Of a stretch of DNA of 64,000 nt, positions 59,658 through 64,000 are shown piece by piece (positions within the stretch are counted from its first letter, which is position 1; every line of letters begins with the position of its first letter). The DNA lies in assembly GCA_022885665.1 (NCBI GenBank), contig JAGQDJ010000155.1, forward strand, positions 62,001 to 126,000, written 5' to 3'. Under the pieces are notes generated by a model. That model saw nothing but the letters and a program-made list of their open reading frames with translations. It did not search any database and had not been told where the DNA came from. Source of the stretch: Triops longicaudatus (lineage: Eukaryota > Arthropoda > Branchiopoda > Notostraca > Triopsidae). The translations under genes were made by a program, and so were the position numbers.

Positions 59658-59763
59658 ATGAGGCGTACTGCAGCTTATTTGACTTGCTCGTATTACCTGA
59701 CGGCCGTGGCGGCCATTACTGTATACCTCCTCTTTGGATTCCTTCATGTTTGCTACGCAGAGG
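59658..59763 (+). CDS. First coding exon of a secreted or membrane protein (partial gene)
   Basis: The first ATG after the putative promoter, in an A-rich start context (AAAAAAATGAGG), opens 35 codons reading MRRTAAYLTCSYYL... and ending ...VCYAE, then a strong donor (GAGG then GTAAGTG) in phase 1. A basic N-terminus (RR) is followed by a hydrophobic core at about residues 14-32 and a small residue at position 34, so this is a signal peptide, cleaved probably before Glu35. A phase-1 intron just after the signal peptide is typical of extracellular proteins. The next exon was not found in the remaining 4.2 kb, so the gene has a long first intron and most of it lies beyond the window. The short exon gives no family information. 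Confidence 0.6.
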
Positions 59764-62700
59764 GTAAGTGACACGTTTTCATTTTAATCGTACACATTGT
59801 AAAGCGAAAAGAGGGATGAAATACTGTCCGGAAATGTGAAAAACGGCAACGGAGACGAGCTTATCCTTTTTGGGTATTTTGTAGAAATGAGGGATCATAA
59901 AAGTCACTGCGTTACGCACTGAAGGTTTAACCACGGGAGGGAGGGGGAGATTTTGACGATCCTTCAACCCTTTATCCAAGCCATTTCAGGTGCAATTAAA
60001 CGTAAAGCGTCAGGTGACTTTGTCAGTATGAGGTAAAATGTACGGTACGTCTAGCTTTTAGGGAGTATTTTGACCCTTTTACTATTACTACGAGTAAGGA
60101 GCATTACTATGCGAGTCGGATAGCAGGAAGGTAGTAATATGGAGGGAAAAGCTATGAAGAAAAGCGTGTGGGAATAGAGAATGAGGCAAAGACAAATCCT
60201 TTTTTCACGGGGCGTTTTTTTTTTTGGCTGAAAGGTGTGAAGCTGGCAAACAAAGATCGCGTGAAGAGATGAGTAGTAAAAGGACGAAGGCGTTTGTATC
60301 GATTACAATGAAGTTTAGGGAGATAGTGACAGCTTTGGGGGCGAAAAGTGATTATTTTTAGGGGAAAAGCTTCGTAGTTTATTTTTATTTTATTTTGTGA
60401 ACTTAATTTCTTCGTCTACGAGAAAAAGTTGAGTGAAATAACGCCTGTAGTGATTTAGCAATTATTGTAAACTAGATTTTTCGTAAATTCGTTTTGAAGA
60501 ATTATTAACATTTTCTGCCTTTTTTGGAGTCTTACGAACTTAGTTTTCTCGTTATTCTTAATTTTGTTATTAATAAATCGTGAAAAAATCCTTACTGTAG
60601 CAGTTCTCGATTTTTTTATTGTAAGCCATTTTTCGCAATTTTGTGTTTTTGGAGTACAAGTATTGTGAAAACATGTAAATTGCTTTGGTCTTACGCTGCA
60701 CGTGTTGGTCTATGGAGCTGCAGGTTATTAAAATTCAATACATTAACTTTACATTGAAACCGGAGTGGAATTGCGCTGCTTTTGCTATTACATTAGTCAA
60801 TTTCGGACTAAACAGAATAAGGTTTCTGTGGAGAATTCGGTAGGAGTAGAAAGGCTGTGATTAGGGTAGGTTTGAAGATAAAATGGTTGATTTCTCGTGG
60901 TAAGATCACTGAAGGAGATGACAGGAAACTATACTGTTTAGATTAAGCAATTTGTTCACTTTAGATAACTGTAATGCACCATATACAAGGGCCAAATATT
61001 TTAACATTCATTCACTGCGACTGTTCTACCACAACAATCAAATCCCGCTAGCCTCGAAAGAACGCCAGGCGCTACGGGGCCGACCGATGTCTCCAATGGC
61101 CGTTACGTCACAATGAATCGCGGGAAGTTTAAACATAGTGGATAATCTGTCCGTCGCGGTTGCCATCCGATACACGTATGACACTGGATAGAAAACCAAT
61201 AAACATTCAAGGAGAAATTAACTAAAATAAGCTAAGAAAGCTTATAGCTTCCAAAGTGAAGCGTCAGATTAAACAAAAGGAAAGATAAAAAAAAGGAAGT
61301 AGAGAAATCTTAGCAATATACAGCAAGGAATTTCGCACAGTTTCTAACATAGCTTGGGTATTGGCAAACAGGTCAGTAAGGCGAAAGAGGGCACAACTTG
61401 CCTAAGAAGAGAAACCTTTTTGTTCCATTTTGTTGCGTGAGCCAAGCTCGTTGCTGTCTTCAGTTTATGTTAACCGTTCTTCTGCTTTCTGAAATTTGAA
61501 AAACGCTCGTAGATTCACTCATGCATTCCATACACGTTCATACGTGTTTTTTTTTTCTTTTAATCTTCAATCTGGTTTTTAACAAGCTTTTTAACAAGTG
61601 AAACTAAAATAATACAAGCATTATGTTTTTCGAGGAAATGCTTTAGATAAATGAAAGACGAATTGATATGTAATAGTCGAATATCAGATACAGTGAAAAA
61701 CTCCGCATGTCAACCCAAAGAAATTATTTAAATAGAAAAAAATAATTTAGGTGGAAAATTTTCAGTAGTGAAATGTCAGTCAAGTTATTTAATGTGCGCT
61801 CAACGAGAAAATAATTGAAAAAGTGCAGTATTCAAATCCGTAGTGAAATAAAGGAAAAAATAATTTCAGAATAACTCGCAGAAATGTTGACAAGCTACGA
61901 GCAAGTTTCAAGCGAAAAGAAAAGCCTACGTAAAAAAATCGATTATTTGACGTCAGACTGTCTTCTTTTTGTAACCCCTGGTGGGGTGTTTTGTACTTTG
62001 TTAAACACTCTTCAAGGGTTTTGAACGATCCACTAATGTCAACCTCTTGACAACTACGGCCATAAGACTTTTTGAAACCGACCCGATTCCTATTTGCAAG
62101 CCAATTAGCTCTGCCTTTCCTCATTCTAACTTCCTTTTCTTCCCAGCCAGGGGAAAAAAAAATATAAAAAAGACCCTTTTGTACCTCAAGATCTTCCAAG
62201 TTCATTCAAGCTAAAGTTTTTCACAAATTAGGCCCCGTTGGGTATTAAGTTTCGTGGCTAGGGTAACAGAAAAGCGGCGATTTTTTTTTAAGCCATGTTG
62301 GAGCCAAAAGGACAAATAAGCTTATTTTTTCGGGAATATTTGTTTTCCACTAAAACTAGGAAGAAGTAAGTTGTTAAAGTCGCTCTCAAACATTACCAGG
62401 ACGTGAAAAACACATGAGTGGGGGTTAAGGGGGGCGAAAAAGGCGTGGTGGTAAATAAGGACTTTGTTATTGGTCTTTTGACGAGGGCTTAGGATGCTCT
62501 AAGAGTAGAACACGTGAATTGGCAACGTTGTCCACGTTTTGCTCTAACGAGTTAACTTAAAGAGACCGTCGTTGAATTTTTTTTTTTTATCTTCCTGGTG
62601 GACTTTCTTCTTGGTCGTTTGGAAAAGAAGCAAAAAGTCAGTTTAACAGTTGTGTATTGGCTTTGGTGCTTTTCACTTACAGCGGGGAAGAAAAACAAAA

Positions 62701-64000
62701 TCTTGTTCACTTTCGTGGAAGGAAACTTGGACAGAAACTTCAAATCGTGCTGTTTTCCCGAAACTCCCGCCCCCTTTATGTCGGTCGGTTAACTTTTAAA
62801 CAAAGATGATCAGAAACTTGGGATGTCAACAGCCAAAAACGAGCAATTATTTGTGAATTTCGAAAAATTCACTGTAAAAAAGTCACAAAATGTTTAAATA
62901 GACCAGAATCTTAGGACGCCAACAATTAAAAAAGCGCAACGTAGCGATTAAAGTATCAAAATAATAAATAAAAACTTCAAAAAAATAATAAAAATATTTA
63001 AATACCAAATATTCTTAAATGGTAAGAATTTTCATACATAAGAAATTTATAAATTGCTAAAAAAAAGTTACCAAAAAAGTTTTCCACCGTAAAGCAGTTT
63101 TAAAATGAAAAATTCTGAGAACTTCGTACTAAGCACGTGTACCATGTTGAGTAAATTTCTGAGAATTTTCAGGTCATTGGAAACATTGTTTAAGCGCAGG
63201 TTGGGCTGAAATTAGTTGGGCGTGGCTAAGCTAGCTAGGACTATACGGCAGCAGCATAAAAAGGCCCAAAAATGCATTCGGAAGGTACTTTTGTTGTGAA
63301 GCTAAATTTGTGAAATGGTTTCTGGGTGGGGGGTGAAGAGGGGCAAGAAGGTGAAATTAATGAGGTGTGCAAAGGTATGTTTGCCGGTCCGAAAAGAAGC
63401 GACACCTAGGGAAATCAGAGGGGGATGCAATCTTCCTGAGCGACAAAAGGGAATGAATCCCACCATCGTACGTTTTGCCGGAGCTCTAAAAACGTATGCA
63501 TGCTGATGCAGGGTATTTGCCTTATAAATTTTTTTCTTCTTCTCTTTAACACGTCCAGAAAAAAGGGGGAAATAAAAGCGTAAAAGAAGGCAAAACGAGC
63601 CCTGGAGACCTTATAAATGAGGCCGAAAGAGGCCCGGGACACTCTAATACTCTTCTTTTCCTTTTTATGGAAAAATAGAACTGTTTGTTAAGCATCCAGA
63701 CAGGGCAGATTTGCTCAGAGGTCAAAAGTAAAAAATTGAAGCGTCTTAAACGCAAAGTTATTATTTTTAGCGAATTTTTTTCTAGTTTAATGTTTCTTTT
63801 TTTTTTTGAAGAAATGCATTTCATTGCGTTCAGTTTATTGCTCTCGAGTTCAAAATTTGCATTTTCTTGTGAATTTCACGTTTTTCCTTACGATCATTTT
63901 CATCGGTACTTGACGTATATTTCTGCATATCGAGTCATATTTTCACGATTTTCGAGCAGTTAAGAATTTTAGTCCTGAATTTTTTCAGTGTTAAGTTCCG
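59764..64000 (+). other. Probable first intron of the signal-peptide gene
   Basis: No phase-1 acceptor followed by a convincing coding exon was found. The sequence is AT-rich with scattered short low-complexity runs. A G-rich stretch lies at 63324-63346. Confidence 0.4.

Overview
The window is eukaryotic nuclear DNA, AT-rich, with intron-split genes and no operons. It is almost certainly from an animal and probably an arthropod: it carries an RPAP3/spaghetti-type R2TP subunit and a 19-exon secreted large lipid transfer protein of the vitellogenin / clottable protein / crossveinless-d type. Nothing fixes the species. All exon models were built by hand from reading frame, splice sites and intron phase. 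The internal consistency (every junction keeps phase, total lengths divide by three) is the main evidence.

Layout. 1-1817: no gene seen. 1818-3396 (-): a four-exon, 278-residue single-pass membrane protein with a signal peptide, assembled here from short exons. 3397-4623: intergenic, with a 37-base poly-T tract and a decayed pogo-like repeat. 4624-6942 (+): a seven-exon RPAP3-like gene, 441 residues. 6969-7298 (-): a possible two-exon 3' end of another gene, tail-to-tail with RPAP3. 7325-16849 (+): the large lipid transfer protein, 1685 residues, with N-terminal lipovitellin domain, von Willebrand D domain and a poly-A signal at 16910. From about 17 kb to 59.5 kb I find no convincing protein-coding exon, only one weak candidate first exon at 20229. 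At 59658-59763 (+) is a good first coding exon (TATA box, E-box, first ATG, signal peptide, phase-1 donor) of a gene that must continue downstream, probably beyond the window.

The gene-poor middle is rich in non-coding structure: four copies of a 210-340 bp solo-LTR-like repeat; a striking array at 42.3-43.7 kb in which a pair of boxes 32 bp apart recurs every ~131 bp while the spacers have diverged; several smaller elements built of similar paired boxes that resemble termini of pogo/Tigger transposons; a foldback-like inverted repeat (46.8 and 49.6 kb); many CTCF-like TAGATGGC sites; and simple repeats. The three well-supported genes have no obvious shared pathway. RPAP3 acts in the cytosol and nucleus, while the two flanking genes enter the secretory pathway.
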